Source: Symbiodinium natans
Taxonomy: Eukaryota > Sar > Dinophyceae > Suessiales > Symbiodiniaceae
DNA length: 64,000 bases
Assembly (NCBI GenBank): GCA_905221605.1
Contig: CAJNDS010002424.1
Location: forward strand, 42,709 to 106,708
Direction of reading: 5' to 3'
The stretch's first letter is position 1; the number at the start of each line of letters is the position of its first letter. Positions 40,334 to 51,419 of the stretch are shown one piece after another. The notes below the pieces were generated by a model that was given only the letters and a program-made list of their open reading frames with translations, made no database searches and was not told where the DNA came from. A program made the position numbers and the translations under genes.

Positions 40334-40435
40334 TTTGCTGGGAGTCCGGCTTTGTGCGTCCCAGATGACCAGGTGTTGATCATAGCCGCCGGCGGCCAGG
40401 CGAGTGCTGCAACTGCTGAAGGAGAGGCTGCAAAC
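40334..40435 (-). CDS. WD40-repeat exon, complete blade
   Basis: Acceptor CTTGGCAG^GTT, 34 codons containing SLSFSSCSTRLAAGGYDQHL then VIWD, ending at the GC donor AAA^GCAAGT. Full WD40 signature including the WD dipeptide; phase 0/0. The strongest single-exon match in the window. Protein identity not determinable. Confidence 0.68.
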
Positions 40436-41313
40436 CTGCCAAGAGTTGGGTTTGGGGTTTGGGGTTTAGGGGTTTGGGGTTTGGGGTTTGGGGTTTAGGG
40501 TTTAGGGTTTAGGGCTTAGCGTTTAGGGTTTGGGGTTTGGGGTTTATCGGATTTGATTTGGGGTTTAGGCTTTGGGGTTTAGGGCCCTTGTGGAGCTTTC
40601 AAAGCCCTGAACCCCAAACGCCTGAACCCTAAGCCGCACGAGTGATCTTTGTCGAGAGCCAAGATTCACATGAGGGTTTATGGTTTAGGGCATGATGGCC
40701 GGTGCAGGGTTTAGGGTTTGAAGGGTTTCGATGCTTTAAAACTTTTTGGGTTTGGCCACTTTTACCAGGGAACCTTGAACCCAAAAAAAGGGAAAAGGGA
40801 AACCCTAAACCCTAAACCCTAAACCCTAAACCCTAAACCCTAAACCCTAAACCCTAAACCCTAAACCCTAAACCCTAAACCCTAAACCGTGGTTACCACT
40901 GGGCTCGTAAGGATTCAAAAGGGTCACATCAGGGCCTGGCAGGGAGAATGCTACTTGGGGGTTCATGGTACTCCACCAATTTATATCTGTACTTATAGCC
41001 CACTTATAAGAGCCCCTTAAGTGCCCCAATATGGTCATAAGTACAGTTGCAAGTACAGTTGCCCTAAACCCTAAACCCCAATCCCTAAACCCTAAAGTAC
41101 AGTCACAAGTACAGCTATAATTGGTTACTAAGCACCATGAACCTCCAAGTGCGAGGCTGAAGGCATCTCCATGTATCTCACTTGGTGGCGCCATCGTGTG
41201 GAGAGCGTGTCCCAAAGGCAGCCAAGATCCCTAAACCCTAAACCCTAAACCCTAAACCCTAAACCCTAAACCCTAAACCCTAAACCCTAGACCCTAAACC
41301 CTAGACCCTAAAC

Positions 41314-41369
41314 CCTCCCTGAGAGCGCCTCGTCTTCATGCTTCAGCTTGATCGGAACTCCCTCGGGAC
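41314..41369 (-). CDS. Candidate internal exon with telomeric donor
   Basis: Acceptor AGAGCAG^GT, 18 codons PEGVPIKLKHEDEALSGR, then AGG^GTTTAGGG. Phase 1 to 0. Charged, protein-like. Confidence 0.48.
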
Positions 41370-41499
41370 CTGCTCTGCCCTAAACCCTAAACCCTAAACC
41401 CTAAACCCTAAACCCTAAACCCTAAACCATAAATCCTAAACCCTGAAGGAACCTAAGGTCTCGAGCAATCATCTGGACATCTGTGGGCTTCCCGAGTCG

Positions 41500-41620
41500 C
41501 CACCCTTGACCCTCAAAAACCCATGAAAAAAAACCAAACATCACAAATTGAAAACACACATTAAAGAAAAAAAACCCAAAAACAACCCAAAAATGAATCT
41601 AAAAAACGATAATCCTGCGC
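41500..41620. other. A-rich unique stretch
   Basis: AAAAACCC, AAAGAAAAAAAACCC and AAACAACCC runs; no gene. Confidence 0.5.
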
Positions 41621-41675
41621 ACGCCGACAGGATCGTGCGGCAATGCAGATGTGGGGACCTAGTTAGCAGCCGTAC

Positions 41676-41730
41676 CTATCCAGTTGACCCATGATCAACG
41701 AAAGCACAGCTCTATATCTCTTCGGGGCTT
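41676..41730 (-). CDS. Candidate internal exon
   Basis: Acceptor TTTGCAG^AA, 17 codons APKRYRAVLSLIMGQLD plus 2 nt, donor AG^GTACGG. Both sites good; family unknown. Confidence 0.46.
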
Positions 41731-41906
41731 CTGCAAACAGCACTAAGACATGACTTCAAAAGAGATCCCTAAACCCGAAACCCCAAACCCCAAACCCTAA
41801 ACCCTAAGCCCCAAAGAGGCACAGGGGCCAACAGAACCGAACCTCGGTTTGTGAGAGCCGCCGGTGGGTTCCTATGATTTCGTCGCAACTGTGCCGTTTT
41901 TGGCCA

Positions 41907-42028
41907 CCCAAAATACCCACCTTTGGAGTAGACCCTGGAAAAAGAGTATATACTTTTTAGGTATAAGTATCTATAATAGGAACCCAGAACCAAAAAAAGT
42001 ATTGAAGTATAGTACTCCAAAACCCAGA
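41907..42028. repeat. Family D element copy 1
   Basis: CCACCTTTGGAGTAGACCC...GTATAAGTATCTATAATAGG...AAAAAAAGTATTGAAGTATAG. Two tandem versions at 58057-58245. AT-rich relative to surroundings. Confidence 0.7.
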
Positions 42029-42387
42029 ACAGGAAAGTGGCAAAGAGCGCGTCGGTCTGAAAGAAATTGCCCCAAGCGTCCCCGGCCCGTGTTTCAACAG
42101 TGGGGTTGGAAGGCCTGTCGTCGCGTGGGTTTCGGTTTGGAGGGCACCAAGGTGCAGAGTGCGAGGTTGGCTGCAGCGTAGGGTGAGGGTTTAGGGTCGA
42201 GGGTCTGGGGCTTGGGGCGGTCTTGGGGTTTAGGGTGCTAGGGTTTTAGGGTCTGTAGGGTCTAGGGTTTAAGGTTTGGGAGCCTCACTGCGATTAAGCG
42301 GAGTAGGAACACCTGATAAACCCTATAAACCCTAAGCCGTAAGCCCTAAGCCCTAAACCCTAAACCCTAAACCCTAAACCCTAAACC

Positions 42388-42468
42388 GATGTCAACTCCT
42401 CATCCCACGGCCAGGATCCCGGCGACGAGCCGTGCTGATTTTGCACCTCAGGGCGGGGCTGCAAGAAC
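42388..42468 (-). CDS. Candidate exon with telomeric donor
   Basis: Acceptor TCTTGCAG^CCC, frame PEVQNQHGSSPGSWPWDEEL to TCG^GTTTAGGG. An alternative start at CTGAG^GT reads AKSARLVAGILAVG and would be in phase with 42933-42828. Confidence 0.4.
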
Positions 42469-42471
42469 TGG

Positions 42472-42560
42472 GGGGGTTTAGGGGGGTTTAGGGGGGGGTT
42501 TAGGGGGGTTTAGGGGGGTTTAGGGGGGTTTAGGGGGGTTTAGGGGAGTTTAGTGGGGTT
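42472..42560. repeat. Variant array (TTTAGGGGGG)n
   Basis: About nine 10-bp G-rich units. Confidence 0.9.
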
Positions 42561-42827
42561 TAGGGCCTTTTAAAACCCTCTGAAAAAGGAGTAACTCCCA
42601 AAATATCATCCTCATAGCCCAATGAGGGAAAGTGCAGAGTATCCCAACGGCCTACCTAGTTGTTTTGTTGTTTTCTGTTGGTGCGGGTTAGGTCTTTTGC
42701 TAGCAGCTCCTGTGCAGCACAATGTTTGTTGGTACTATCCCTAAACCCTAAACCCTAATTACACCCTAAACCCTAAACCCTAAACCCTAAACCCTAAACC
42801 CTAGACCCTAAACCCTAAACCCTAAAC

Positions 42828-42933
42828 CGGACTTAGCTGAAATGCCCATCTCATACAAAAAGTCCATGTCAGACCCGTGCTCCATTTGCCAGAACATCCA
42901 CGCCCGAACGATGAACAACTCTGATATTTCGAC
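42828..42933 (-). CDS. Candidate internal exon with telomeric donor
   Basis: Acceptor GCTTAG^GTC, 35 codons including LFIVRAWMFWQMEHGSDMDF, ending AAG TCC G^GTTTAGGG into the array 42760-42827. Long, rich in Met/Trp/Phe, very protein-like; family not recognised. Confidence 0.53.
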
Positions 42934-43084
42934 CTAAGCGTTTCCCTAGCGCAACGCACGAATCAGCCAAAACCGCGTACGGTTTTAGCAGCGCCGGGAG
43001 GCTGTAGCATGTAGGGCCGTGTGGGGGTTTGAGATTTGGAGTTGAAGCCTCAAGGTTCGTTCCCATGAGGGAAGGCTTCAAACG

Positions 43085-43300
43085 TGCAGATATGTTAGTA
43101 TAGTGTCGATTTGGCCCGGTCTCGACAAATCACGGGCCGGGCCCCTTGTACTTAAAAGGAGACCCTTCCGCAAAAAAAAACAAAGCATGACCCTGTGTTG
43201 ATTCTTGGGGTGAGACCGAAACCGTCAACCCTAGCTATACCCTGAAAAGTCTCCAAATTGCCGACCCCAAACCCTAAACCCTCAATCCCTTGCCCTTCCA
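43085..43300. other. Unique spacer
   Basis: Non-telomeric DNA with an A run near 43170. No gene recognised. Confidence 0.4.
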
Positions 43301-43579
43301 AATTCAAGTCCGCCCTTGCTTAAGCCTCGGTCCCTTCAGGCCCATGCAGCCACAGTGCTGGTTCTGGGTTGCGGGTTTCGGGTTTAGGGTTTGGGGTTTA
43401 GGGCTTAGGGTTCTTGGCGGTTGTAAACCCTGTGGGTCAACAAATCTGCTCCTGTCTTGCAGGGTGCAACCACACAAAAGGCGGAGCACTCCACAACAAC
43501 TGGGAAGAAGCTGAGGCAGAGGAGCCCTCAGCCCCAAACCCTAAACCCTAAACCCTAAACCCTAAACCCTAAACCCGAC

Positions 43580-44175
43580 ATCCCTGCCGAATAATGGTGC
43601 TATGCGTTGTCCAATATCACGACTTGGTACTGCAGCTTGTGCTTGATATTCATTTGGTACTACAACATATGATTCATCAGAATCACTACGATCATCATCA
43701 CGATCATCACCTCCACCATTTGCATCAATCATACCTTGCTCTTCTGCATCTTACTTTTGCTGCCCACATTGCCGCTTCTTGTCGTTCGCTTTCTTCAGCT
43801 TCAGGTAAACTAAGACTGAATAAACTTACTATACCCATCTGCAACATACCGCAGGCGTCCGCTGTGGGGCCAATCGAGCTTTTGGCCAACCGCTACTTGT
43901 GAAGGCGGTGCAAAACCCCACTTACTAAACAGTCACCACAAAATGTAGGTGATACAATAACTGAAGTACTGTACCCATAAAATTGCTTTGGTCATTAGAA
44001 AAAACAAGTAAACAACAGTTTGCTAATGTTAATGCTAATGATGCTAAAGGTGATATTTGCAAAAGATGCTGCTTTCACTATTTCAGCTGCTTCAATTTCC
44101 CCACGTCTACTTCATCCATTTCACCTTGAGCAGGTCGATCACCCCAGGCTGAATCCCAACAACGTGCAAATGCAT
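43580..44175 (-). pseudogene. AT-richer coding-like relic, possibly of a mobile element
   Basis: On the minus strand two long pieces are open: EAEESERQEAAMWAAKVRCR at 43807 downward, and after a frame change GMIDANGGGDDRDDDRSDSD to 43590. Upstream, EMDEVDV and IEAAEIVKAASFANITFSI are open in different frames. Codons are A/T-ending (GAT, CAA, GTA), unlike the GC3-rich exons elsewhere. This suggests a frameshifted inserted gene. No family assigned. Confidence 0.4.
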
Positions 44176-44199
44176 CACTTGAAAACCATGGCTTTGGGC

Positions 44200-44325
44200 A
44201 AAGATTTGGGCCTTGCCCACAAAAATTTGTGGGCCTCAAGTTTCGTGGGCAAAAACCCCGACAATTCGTGGGCAAGGCCTGAAAATGCGTGGGCAAGGCC
44301 CGAAAATTCGTGGGCAAGCAGCAGA
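44200..44325. repeat. Second locus of the 21-bp GTGGGCAAGGCC repeat
   Basis: Five or six units matching 9743-10130, also in both orientations (one inverted unit at 44206-44228). Confidence 0.85.
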
Positions 44326-44835
44326 TTGTAGTTCAGGGTCTGGGGTTTAACCCGAAGCCCTACACCCTCCACCCTCAACCCTAAACCCATGTAGGGTTTA
44401 GGGTTCAGCCGTCTCTCGTGGAGCAGTCTCTAGTCGAGCTTGGAGCCTCGGGCTAGGAAAGTACCCCCCCACCCAGAGACTCCCAACAAAATAAGAGATA
44501 CCAGGGTGAATCGTCTCCCCACAGCTGATTATTTTGCCCACGATTTTCGCCCTCCCCACCCCGCCACCCCAAAAACAACTAGATAATGTCCCATGCATTG
44601 CGGTTTAAAGTAAGATCATTTCAAATTGTTTGGGGGTTCTTGGAGCAAGTAGTACCCCAAACGACCTACAACCTCGCTGAGTGACAAACACCCAGAAGTG
44701 TTTAAATCCCTCAACCAAGACAACCTTCAAACCCAAAGTGCCCTCAACCCCCCTACACCCCAAACCCTAAACCCTCAACCCTCAACCCTAAACCCCAAAC
44801 CCTAAACCCTAAACCCTAAACCCTAAACCCTAAAC

Positions 44836-44923
44836 CCTCCGGGGCCCCTGGCAAGAGCGACGGGTCGAGGCCCAGGTCCCTTGCGAGCAAGGCTCGCCGC
44901 CGGAGCTGGGCAGCCTCGGCATC
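44836..44923 (-). CDS. Candidate internal exon with telomeric donor
   Basis: Acceptor CCTGAG^GAT, 29 codons including AAQLRRRALLARDLGLDPSL, ending GAG G^GTTTAGGG. Helical, GC3-rich, phase 0 to 1. Family unknown. Confidence 0.52.
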
Positions 44924-45051
44924 CTCAGGGGGTTTAGGGTTTAGGGTTTAGGGTTTAGGGTTTAGGGTTTAGGGTTTAGGGTTTAGGATTTAGGGTTTAG
45001 GGTTTAGGGTTTCGGGTTCAGGGTTTAGGGTTCAGGGTTTGGGGTTGACTC

Positions 45052-45150
45052 AGAGAGAGCCTCTGGGCGTTTGCGAGGTCGGGTGTGCGTGATCTTGGGG
45101 GGGTCATTTGTGTTCCAGGGCGCCCGGTTTTCGTCAGGGTCTGGTAGCGT
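45052..45150 (-). CDS. Candidate exon
   Basis: Open in two minus frames. After CTACCAG^ACC one reads GRPGTQMTPPRSRTPDLANA; the other reads PDENRAPWNTNDPPKITHTR. Likely coding, but frame undetermined. Confidence 0.4.
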
Positions 45151-45199
45151 CTCTTTTTTTTTTTAAGATGGTTTAGGCCACCTAAGGTGTTAGGGTTTA

Positions 45200-45830
45200 G
45201 GGTTTAGGGTGTAGGGTGTAGGGTTTAGGGTTTAGGGTTTTGGATTCTAGTCTTGTCTGAAAGAGGTCCTAAACTCTGAGGGTTGGAGGCCTCGCTCGGT
45301 GCCTCAGGAACTCGGGGGTTGAGGGCTTTGGGGTTTAGGGTTTAGGGGTTTAGGGTTTAGGGTTTAGGGTTTAGGGTTTAGGGGTATTAGGGGTATTAGG
45401 GGTATTAGGGCAATTCGTTTTTGTTAGTTCCTATTGGGGTTATTGGGGGCCGTTGATTTGTCCTTCGGGTCATTAGGGTGTATTGGGGTTGCTAAGGTTC
45501 TTAGGCTTATGAGTGCTTTTTGGGTCTAGGGCTCTTGGGGTCAGGTCACTCGGGCCCACTGGGGCTTAGGGTTTAGGTGTTTAGGGTTTAGGGTTTAGGG
45601 TTTAGGGTTTAGGGTTTAGGGGTTGATGGTTTAAGGTTGAGGGTTGAGGCTGCGGGGCTTGTAGAGATGGAGTTTATAGGGTTTCGGTGTGATTGTGCAT
45701 GCTCGGCTTCAGGTTTCGGAATTGAGGGGGCTAGGGTTTCGGTTTAGGGTTTTGGGGTTTAAGGTTTAAGGTTTAGGGTTTAGGGTTTGGGGTTGAGGGT
45801 TGAGGGTTGAGGGTTGAAGGTTGAGGGTTA
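45200..45830. repeat. Degenerate TTTAGGG / GGGTATTAG tract
   Basis: Long G/T-rich degenerate region with short clean arrays at 45320-45385 and 45580-45620 and GGGTATTA triplets. No gene. Confidence 0.6.
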
Positions 45831-46033
45831 AGGGGTCGGGGTACAGCAGGGCCAACCATAGATAGCTTTCTTGGCATATTCTCATCTCCTTTGCTTCGGC
45901 ACAGTTGCGAAAACCATGACCTCGACCGACCCTGAACCCCAGGCCCTAAACCCTTAATCCTACTCAACCTAAACCCCAAACCCCAAACCCCAAACCCCAA
46001 ACCCCAAACCCTAAACCCTAAACCCTAAACCCT

Positions 46034-46145
46034 AAACCACCGCCGGACACCAAGACATCCCCACAGCTGAAGCTGCCTCCTCCTCCGGAGTGTTGCGGCC
46101 CGATTGCCCATCCTGCGCGAAAAGCTCTCCGATCTTGTCGGCTCA
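46034..46145. other. Exon-sized island, open on both strands
   Basis: Minus reads ELEPTRSESFSRRMGNRAAT; plus reads EAASSSGVLRPDCPSCAKSS. Not resolved. Confidence 0.28.
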
Positions 46146-46239
46146 AGCTCTTCAAGGGTTTAGGGTTTAGGGTTTAGGCTTTTAGGGTTTAAGGGGTTTA
46201 GGGTTTTAGGGTTTAGGGTTTAGGGTGTTGGGCACACCT

Positions 46240-46740
46240 TTTTTGAGAATGCCGCCCGACTCCCGCAAGGCCCCACAAACCCAGAGTCTCAAAAACCCCG
46301 CCACCTGCCCCAAAACCCACCCCCCCCCCCCAACCCCCCCTCCAAACACAGCTGGCCCTTCTGGTCTTAAACCCTCAAACCCCTAAACCGCTGGTTGCTT
46401 GTTAGTTGTATTTGGCACGGGGGGAACCAGGATCAACCAGGATCCAATTGGGCCTGAGAGAGATCTGTGACGGAGATGCGCGGCTTCAGCACGGACAAGC
46501 CAGCAATGCGCAGATCTGATCATGGCGTGGGGGGGTGCGGGCGCTTGGGCTCGATGTCTCTAACAACCTGGGCTCTCAAGACCCCAACAGGTTAAACCCG
46601 CTATAGGCTGTGCCTAAAACCCTGACCTAAGCGCCTAAACCAGGGGCTTGGGGGGTCTGAGTCCGCTCTGCTGAGGAGCTCTTCCTACGCCCCAAACCCC
46701 CTGAAGCCTACGTTTCCCCCCGTAAACCCTAGGCCCAAAA
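46240..46740. other. Mixed unique and C-rich spacer
   Basis: Includes a minus-strand frame DLRIAGLSVLKPRISVTDLS near 46440-46525 that may be an exon. Splice sites unclear. Confidence 0.3.
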
Positions 46741-46984
46741 GCCTGAAAGTCAAATGCAACACCACCAAAAACATCGGAAGAACAGGATTTCAATCTTGTG
46801 CTGTGGTTCTTCCCGGACGCGCGCAGCACATGCTGCAAAACAAGACGCTCTGGAATATGGGGTCTCCACAGGGTCGACGTGGGGTCTCGTCAGGGTGCAT
46901 AAGATCTATGGTGTACATATAGGGTCTATAAACAGGCAGTGTATGTATTCATATCTATATAGGCTCTATAAATAGGATGCTTTA

Positions 46985-47014
46985 GGGTGTAGTTCGGGTG
47001 CATACGGTCTATAC

Positions 47015-47065
<51 letters not shown>

Positions 47066-47215
47066 CTTAAAAAACAGATACATACATTTTTAGAGAGCCA
47101 GAGAGCACACATATATATATATATGTATATGTACACATATATACATATGTATATATCTATATATATATATATGTATGTATGTATGTATATATATATATGT
47201 ACATATATCCAGGGT
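46985..47215. repeat. (AT)n/(GT)n/(GTAT)n microsatellite cluster
   Basis: ATATAT, GTGTGT and GTATGTAT runs over 230 bp, within the intron below the exon at 47333-47244. Confidence 0.93.
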
Positions 47216-47243
47216 CTCTAAGTAGGGTGTATATGCGGGCTAC

Positions 47244-47333
47244 GCAGAGTCTATCGGTGGCCGCAAAAAGGGAGCTCGTGGGCTTCCCAGCCTCCATCGT
47301 CCGCTGCGTCCTCCTGGCCATGAGCTGAGCATC
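47244..47333 (-). CDS. Candidate internal exon with telomeric acceptor
   Basis: Acceptor TTTAG^GAT is the edge of the array at 47336-47521. 90 nt to donor TGC^GTAGCC. Frame 0 reads QLMARRTQRTMEAGKPTSSL; a second frame is also open and would fit the phase of the exon at 47855-47774. Confidence 0.48.
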
Positions 47334-47335
47334 CT

Positions 47336-47521
47336 AAACCCTAAACCCTAAACCCTAAACCCTAAACCCTAAACCCTAAACCCTAAACCCTAAACCCTAA
47401 ACCCTAAACCCTAAACCCTAAACCCTAAACCCTAAACCCTAAACCCTAAACCCTAAACCCTAAACCCTAAACCCTAAACCCTAAACCCTAAACCCTAAAC
47501 CCTAAACCCTAAACCCTAAAC
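47336..47521. repeat. (CCCTAAA)n array, about 26 perfect copies
   Basis: Longest perfect array in the window. Confidence 0.97.
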
Positions 47522-47773
47522 CCCGAAACCCCTGAACCCTGAACCAATGAACCCTGAACCCTAAAGCCCTCGGCTTCCCTAAAGTCTTAAGCCTTCGACC
47601 CCCAAAAAACCCTGAGTGAGCCCCGAAACCTTTGACACACCAACGGTTTCAGGGTTTAGGGTGTAGGAGTCTCTACACCCCAAACCCCAAACCCCAAACC
47701 CCAAACCCTAAACCCTAAACCCGAAACCCTGAACCCTAAACCCGAAACCCTAGACCCTAAACCCTGAACTCAC

Positions 47774-47855
47774 CTCAAGCTCTGGACCCTCAGCCCCCGA
47801 GAAGCCTTAGCTGATGGCGTCCGCTCCGCCCCCGGGTCCGACTCGGCGGTCTCTC
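47774..47855 (-). CDS. Candidate internal exon
   Basis: Acceptor CTCTCAG^GA, 26 codons including ETAESDPGAERTPSAKASRG, consensus donor AG^GTGAGT. 2 nt + 26 codons + 2 nt. Other frames hit stops, which supports this one. Confidence 0.48.
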
Positions 47856-48500
47856 CTGAGAGGGTTTAAGGGTCTTTCGGGGTTTAGGGTTTAGGGTTTA
47901 GGGTTTAGGGCTAGGGTTGAGGGTTTAGGGTTTAAGGGTTTTTCGGGGCTTAGGGTTTCGGGTTTCGGGGTTTTGGGTTGAGAGTTTCGGGTTGAGGGTT
48001 TCGGGCTCAGGGGTTTGGAGTTGCGGGGGCCCCGCAGCACCTCGGACGGTTAGGGCTTGAGGCGGGTTGAGACTTGAAGGGTTTAAGGTTTAGGGTTTAG
48101 GGTTTAGGGCTTACAAAAAAGGTTCAGAGCTTAATTAGGGCCCCCATCTCAGAGCGCTCTGTGGGAATTGAATTTGGCTGGCTTCGGCTCTGGCTTTGGC
48201 TCCAAACCCCAAACCTCACCGACTCCGAAAGCCTCAACGCCGCTAGTGAACGTAGGGTTTAGGGTTTAGGGTTTAGGGTTTAGGGTTTAGCTTGAACCGT
48301 ACATAGTATATGGCAAGTTCTCTACATGCTGGTCCCATCTTGGGTACCCTAGCTCTTCGGGGTAGTAACCCCCAAAAGGGACCATTGGAATTTTAGTTTA
48401 GAGAAGTTACTGCAGTAATGTAAACCCTAAACCCTAAACCCTAAACCCTAAACCCTAAACCCTAAACCCCAAACCCTAAACCCCTAAACTATACATATAC

Positions 48501-48607
48501 ATGCAACAAGCCGAGGCAGGCACCCTTCTGCAGCTTGCCGCAGGATCCCACCGAATTCATCCGCGTGTAGGGGGCCTCGACATCGGCCGTCACGTCTGCA
48601 GTGGCAT
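48501..48607 (-). CDS. Candidate internal exon
   Basis: Acceptor CCCTAG^AT, 35 codons including ADVEAPYTRMNSVGSCGKLQ, donor CAT^GTATAT. 2 nt + 35 codons; GC3-rich; family unknown. Confidence 0.48.
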
Positions 48608-48770
48608 CTAGGGTTTAGAGTTTAGAGTTTAGGGTTAGGGTTCAGGGTTTAGGGTTTAGGGTGTAGGGTGTAGGGTTTAGGGTTCAGAGTTTAGAGTTTA
48701 GGGTTTAGGGTTCAGGGTTTAGGGTTTAGCGTTTGGGGTTTAGGGTTCAGGGCCTAGGGTTGAGCACACA
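48600..48770. repeat. Degenerate TTTAGGG/TTCAGGG tract
   Basis: Mixed TTTAGAG, TTCAGGG and GTGTAGG variants. Confidence 0.8.
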
Positions 48771-49096
48771 GGCCGGAGGTAGTTTAGGGGGAGGTGGCAA
48801 CAGGCAGGGTGGATACTGGATTCTCGGCCACACTGTACCCTAAACCCCAAACCCCAAACCCCAAAGCCCAAACCCTAAACCCTAAACCCTAAACCCTAAA
48901 CCCTAAACCCTAAACCCTAAACCCTAAACCCTAAACCCTAAACCCGCCCGCCACCCCTCTCACCTCTGTTGGGGTAGGCGGGCGCAGTCGAGCGCTCAGC
49001 GAGACCACGGCAGGCTCTGCTAGGCTGCAGAGCCTGCCAGGCACACTCCTGAGAGGGTCGCCTAACTAGAGTCGCCTAGCTCGTCTCAGATATATA

Positions 49097-49768
49097 TTAG
49101 TACCCTAAACCCCAGGAGGGGGGGGATCCTTTTTCAATTCCTGGCAACCTCTGGCCCTGACCCTGGCCCTGGCACTGGCCCTGGCCCTGGCCCTGGGCTG
49201 GCCCCTGCTGGCGCCTGACCCTGCCTTGCCTGGCCCTGGCCCTGGTTTTGGCCCTGGCCCTGGCCCTGACCCTGGCCCTGGCTGGTCCTGGCCACTGGCC
49301 CTGGCCCTGGCCCTGCTGCCCTGCTGGCCCTGCTGGCCCTGCTCTGCTGGCCCTGCTGGCCCCTCGCTGGCCCTGCTGGCCCTGCTGGCCCTGCTGGCCC
49401 TGCTGGCCCTGCTGGCCCTGCTGGCCCTGCTGGCCCTGCTGCTGGCCCTGCTGGCCCTGCTGGCCCTGCTGGTGGCTGGCCCTGCTGAGCTGACAGGAAG
49501 CCCTCTGAAAGGTCCGACCCCTCGCTTTGACCGCTCTAGTGAGTTTCGTTCTCTGGCCAAGTGAACTTCGGCGTGGGGGGGGGGGTTCTTGCAAAACCTG
49601 CAGACTCTTCACGCCCTGAATTTTCTGTGAGAGGGCCCTTCGGCCCACACCGTCCCCTGCGCAAAACCTGAAGGGGGGGGATCCTTTGCCTTGTGCCCCC
49701 GAGTGACCTCCGAAGTCAAGGGACACCCTTGGCACCCCCTCAAAGTAGTCCCAGGCAGTGCTCGACAT
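49097..49768 (-). CDS. Long open frame over the minisatellite, doubtful
   Basis: 223 codons, ATG near 49768, non-repetitive N-terminal part including STAWDYFEGVPRVSLDFGGH, then Gln/Gly-rich repeats. The upstream part also contains short DNA repeats (CGAGTGACCTCC, CAAGTGACCCCC). It could be a low-complexity protein but is more likely chance openness. Confidence 0.15.
   Translation of the reverse strand: MSSTAWDYFEGVPRVSLDFGGHSGAQGKGSPPFRFCAGDGVGRRALSQKIQGVKSLQVLQEPPPPRRSSLGQRTKLTRAVKARGRTFQRASCQLSRASHQQGQQGQQGQQQGQQGQQGQQGQQGQQGQQGQQGQRGASRASRAGPAGPAGQQGQGQGQWPGPARARVRARARAKTRARARQGRVRRQQGPAQGQGQGQCQGQGQGQRLPGIEKGSPPSWGLGY
49140..49495. repeat. GGCCCT / 9-bp (CTGGCCCTG)n minisatellite
   Basis: Two blocks: GGCCCTGGCCCT (49150-49315) and CTGGCCCTG (49316-49470). 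On the minus strand they translate as Gln-Gln-Gly or Arg-Ala-Ser repeats. Confidence 0.95.
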
Positions 49769-49899
49769 GCTGCCTTCTGGCCCCAGATGATCTCCGACTT
49801 CCTAGTGTCCCAATCAGCCACTGTTCCCAAGTGACCCCCCCAAGAAATCGCCAACAGCTCGCCTCAAGTTCGGCAAGTGTTCACGACGCACATATCCCA

Positions 49900-50060
49900 A
49901 GCTTTCGCAGTGTTTTATCTTAGTGTGCTCTGAACATGTTCGATATGTGAGATTTGAATGGCTGGCTTGGCGTTGGCTGGCTCCGGTTTGGTTTCGTGAT
50001 GAGTATTGTTTGGGTGGCCTCGGGGTGGGCATGTCTTCACACTTTTGCGTTCAGCTGACC
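49900..50060. other. Unique spacer
   Basis: No convincing exon. Confidence 0.4.
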
Positions 50061-50099
50061 AATGCTACACCCTAAACCCTAAACCCTAACCCTAAACCC

Positions 50100-50560
50100 T
50101 CCGGTTGTACTGGTGTACCTGCGACTCTCGGGTCTTTCGTTGGAACTTTAAGTCATAAGCTTCTGTGTATGCAGCAAAACAGAAGAAAAGCAAGCGGGGT
50201 TCTTGAGGGTTTCGGGTTTAGGGTTTCTTAGTAGGGAATCAACTAGCATACATATCTCAGAAGTTTGCTGGGTTGCTGGGGCGTTGTAAGGCAGATACCC
50301 TGAGTTCCGCGTCGTCCGCCTCCGCCTGCGTTGTACACATGCTCAAAGCATGCACGGGATGCAACTCTCATCATATTTTGGCGGCTTCCCAATATTTCTG
50401 GGGTCCCTTATGATTGGTGGTCCTGACAAAGGGGCTCTGCTGTATTTGGGGCATAAACAGGGGTAGCATCATCAAGCATGCTTCTAGAAGACATGTTCCC
50501 TCCGCGATGCGGGAAAGCCCAAAGCCCAAAACCCTACTTGCACGGGTTGGGGGCTCTTAT
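50100..50560. other. Unique sequence, no gene assigned
   Basis: Non-telomeric stretch; nothing recognised on either strand. Confidence 0.35.
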
Positions 50561-50767
50561 TTGGTCTTAGGGTTTAGGGTTTAGGGTCGCGCTTTCGTGG
50601 GGTGGTGTGACAACTAGTTCTGGAGAGCTTGTGTATGAACGAGCTACCAGTAGGGTCTGACAAGGAACGGGCTAGGGTCTGACAAGGACCCTCAACCCTA
50701 AACCCTAAACCCTAAACCCTAAACCCTAAACCCTAAACCCTAACCCCTAAACCCCTAAACCCTAAAC

Positions 50768-50825
50768 GACTTGCAAGCTCTGCAACAGCTACACCCGCAG
50801 CATGCCGCATCTGGCATTCGCTTTC
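50768..50825 (-). CDS. Candidate internal exon with telomeric donor
   Basis: Acceptor GCTTAG^GAA, 19 codons ESECQMRHAAGVAVAELAS plus C, then ^GTTTAGGG. Phase 0 to 1. Helical composition. Confidence 0.5.
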
Positions 50826-51340
50826 CTAAGCCCTAAACCCCCCAAAAGCGTCAAAATCCCGACTGCTTGGTTCCCCAAAGGGTCCATGTACCCATATACT
50901 ACATACTTGGGCCTTAAAGGGTTTCCAATGTAATCGTAGGGTTTAGGGTTTAGGGTTTGGGGTTTAAGGTTTAGGGTTTAGGGTTTGGGGTTTAGGGTTT
51001 GGGGTTTAGGGTTTAAGGGCTTCTTTGAGGGGGATGCTTTGCAGGCTTCTCTGAGACTCTTGCTCGGGATGTGAAACCACTAAGCATCCCGGGGCGAAGA
51101 GAAAGAGACCCGGATGATGGTAGCTGTGTAGCATTACCCCAGGGTTTAGGGTTTAGGGTCTAAGAATAAACTGTAAAAAATCACGGGTAAAAAGACTCAG
51201 ACGAGCAACCAGTATCAGTATTATCACTAGAGCAACTTCACAAGACCCTGCAAAACCCCTAAACCTTAAGGGGTTTAGGGTTAGGGTTTGGGGTTTAGGG
51301 TTTAAGGTTTAGGGTTTAGGGTTTAGGGTTTAGGGCTTAC

Positions 51341-51419
51341 CCCTGGTCAAGCCGGACCTCCCCTGGGAAAGTCAGCTTGATGGAGTGGATCAAGGAGCCA
51401 CTGCTCTCAAGGACCTCAC
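51341..51419 (-). CDS. Candidate internal exon
   Basis: Acceptor TTCGGCAG^GT, 25 codons including LESSGSLIHSIKLTFPGEVR, donor GG^GTAAGC. Both sites strong; 2 nt + 25 codons + 2 nt. Beta-strand-like; family unknown. Confidence 0.52.

Noticed and set aside
41453-41504. Minus exon TDVQMIARDL with donor AG^GTTCCT
   Set aside because: Protein-like, but its end phase would put the next good exon (41369-41314) out of frame; kept out of the feature list.
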